A DNA stretch of 64,000 bases from Metridium senile (lineage: Eukaryota; Cnidaria; Anthozoa; Actiniaria; Metridiidae). Under the pieces are notes generated by a model that made no database searches, was not told the origin of the DNA, and saw only the letters and a list, made by a program, of their open reading frames with translations. Positions 62,091 through 64,000 of the stretch are shown here, piece after piece. The position numbers and the translations under genes were made by a program. The stretch is from positions 10,133,250 to 10,197,249 of the forward strand of contig OX459107.1 in assembly GCA_949775045.1 (NCBI GenBank), read 5' to 3'. How positions within the stretch are numbered: position 1 is the first letter of the stretch; every line of letters starts with the position of its first letter.

Positions 62091-63828
62091 CTCAACGAGA
62101 GTCAAGCATGAACAAAACGGATCTATCATGTGTTCTAACAGCAACACCAACTTGCTTATCAACTAACAAAAGAGCCTATTGAAACTGTCACCACTGCCAT
62201 ACATCAAAAACTAAATTGCAAATGTACTCGAGGACAACTCGACAAGATAGTCTTACTTTTGTCAAAATAAACTTGATATCTCCTTCCAGTTTGAAAGTAC
62301 ATTTTTCTAAATAGACTTTACTAGGCTTTTCTTTTCGTATGTTGTGAAGTTGACGCAATAGTTAGTGGGGCTTTTAACTTATATTAATTAATTGTAATTA
62401 CAGTGAGATAAAAAAACAGTAAAAGCACCGATTTGAGATATCCGTTCTTAAAGGATAATTTTTATTTAATTGTCAGAGCAAAACAGAAAAGAAAAGAAAA
62501 GAAAAGAATAGAAAAGAAAAGAAAAGAAAAGAAAAAAATTGTTTATAAGAAAATGTCAAATCAAAGATATTAAATATTGTGAAAATAAATGTTGCGTTGA
62601 ATTGTAATTTGAAAATATAGGAAATACAACAGTTCGGCTGAAATTGTTTGGGTAATCGAAAAATAAAGAAAACGCTTAAAGCAAAAATTAGAAAAGTAGA
62701 ATTGTCGGTAAAGAATCAAACTTTGTTATTGAATTGTAATTTAAAGTAATTAATTTTTAAATTATTCTTGAGTTCTGTGAGAAAAACAATGTTGTTTGTT
62801 GAAAGAATATTACTAGTAAGCGTTTTTTTTACCTTACGTTTTCGGGGCAGTTGCTTTCTTGAAGTAATCGAACAGTTTTGCTTGAAGAAATTTGCTTCAC
62901 TTGTGTGACTCTTGTTCAGTTTTCCGCTCAACTTTGGACTTCATTCATTCCCTATTTGGTTGCTTCCTTTAGATTCTCTGCTTCCTATAATATAAAATAC
63001 AAATAAACTATTTAGGAACTCCAGTTTGTCAATGTGACAGGTCTAAGTAACTGTTGAACTATTGAATGTAAACTTTTCCAGCACAAAGCGTACGCTAAAC
63101 ATACACGTCAGTCGAAACTACGTGTTGCAAACTTCACAATCTTCACAAATCAAACGATGTCTTAAATAATATAAACAATACACACGGACAAAAACAAAAC
63201 ATTACGCATATGCTAAGTTCCCAAACGATAAAGCGTTATTAAACACGCTTAATTAATTGTCCAACAATTATCGGTCCTTTTCAAAAAGATTTTTCGATTT
63301 TTTTTCAGTGTGAACAAAATGTTATGTTTTTTTTTGTAGACTGAAATGGTTACTTTTTCTTGAGAGGACGGGGAGGGGGAGGGTCAGTTTCTTAGATACT
63401 TCTTGCAAATGAAAAAACAATTAAATAAATATGGGAATTTTAAACGGAGTATTAAAGACAGTTGAAAATATATATTATTTAATTTCTGTTGGCGGGGGAA
63501 GAGGGCGGGAGGTTTGAGTGGGATTTCAAATATATTATTAATATTATTTTTTTTTTCTAAATTTAACTGTCGTTTATTTGACAAAAAAAAAAAATCTTCG
63601 ATTACGAATTATGGTGGATTTTTTAGATATGTACATTGAGATTCTCTAAGAATACACATTGTTTCTTTCGATCAAATGTTTACTAACTAGAAGACTTAGC
63701 AGTTAACTTAGCCCTAAAGCTCAACCTTTCTATATACAATTTTAATAATATTGTTTATATATATACATGGTAATTAATTTATTGTATTTTTTTACTGTAA
63801 TATTTAATTTGATTTCACGAGCAATGGA
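62091..63828. other. AT-rich intergenic DNA
   Basis: (AAAAG)n at 62486-62536. A possible minus exon at about 62929-62832 (GKLNKSHTSEANFFKQN, then SRKQLPRKRK, before a GTAAAA donor) has no start and no recognised domain. Nothing else supported. Confidence 0.45.
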
Positions 63829-63939
63829 AACTCTATTCTATTCTATTCTATTCTATTCTATTCTATTCTATTCTATTCTATTCTATTCTATTCTATTCTA
63901 TTCTATTCTATTCTATTCTATTCTATTCTATTCTATTCA
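63829..63939. repeat. (TATTC)n pentanucleotide array, about 22 units
   Basis: Perfect TTCTA/TATTC repeat without interruption, ending at TTCACAACCC. Confidence 0.98.
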
Positions 63940-64000
63940 CAACCCGCCGTTATGCCAAAAACACGGAAAGACTTATGGTGTTTCTGGTGCTTTTACAACT

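Noticed and set aside
61688..62095. 135-codon minus ORF rich in Phe/Ile/His/Ser
   Set aside because: Translation of the GAAT tetranucleotide array.

Overview
The window is a piece of an AT-rich, repeat-dense animal nuclear genome. Genes are split by short to medium introns with canonical GT/AG borders, and intergenic and intronic DNA is packed with palindromic (foldback) elements, MITE-like elements and satellite arrays. Early-branching metazoan, most likely a cnidarian, is my inference. It rests on single-copy metazoan genes (casein kinase I alpha, NMNAT, an SNX10/11-type sorting nexin, a peptide-receptor-like GPCR) lying beside RecQ-helicase-like and integrase-core-like mobile fragments that I associate with cnidarian genomes. 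Species cannot be fixed from the sequence.

Layout. 0-12 kb: a 3'-truncated non-LTR reverse transcriptase at the left edge, a possible small secreted ORF (about 2 kb, minus), an ATCC microsatellite, a two-exon secreted PAN/apple-domain gene (5.1-7.5 kb), and a 2.9 kb DNA transposon with very long repeat-built inverted ends and a frameshifted integrase-like ORF (9.1-12.0 kb). 13.9-36 kb is the gene-rich core: a five-exon sorting nexin (plus, 15.3-19.1 kb), an eight-exon NMNAT (minus, 21.3-27.6 kb, convergent with the sorting nexin), and an eight-exon casein kinase I alpha (plus, 28.6-35.9 kb), head-to-head with NMNAT across a roughly 1 kb shared upstream region. All introns carry palindromic elements. 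36-54.8 kb is almost wholly repeats: several MITE families, a 27-bp array inside a MITE, two octanucleotide arrays in opposite orientation (41 kb and 46.6-49.2 kb) that share one variant order, an element with about 150-bp inverted ends carrying a broken RecQ helicase fragment, a broken three-exon gene of unknown function, and a 1.6 kb near-perfect hairpin nested in a MITE. 55.0-56.1 kb holds an uninterrupted 351-residue rhodopsin-class GPCR (minus). 56-64 kb is A-rich low-complexity DNA plus a 21-copy 70-bp satellite.

The intact genes are housekeeping or signalling genes with no operon-like relation: NAD synthesis (NMNAT), endosomal membrane traffic (SNX), Wnt/Hedgehog/circadian-type phosphorylation (CK1 alpha) and peptide-type signalling (GPCR). 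The most unusual content is structural: the shared variant order of two inverted octamer arrays, the 794-nt hairpin, the RecQ-carrying element, and a palindromic element with two hammerhead-like motifs. I did not find a clear new enzymatic system. All family assignments are by eye, without searches.
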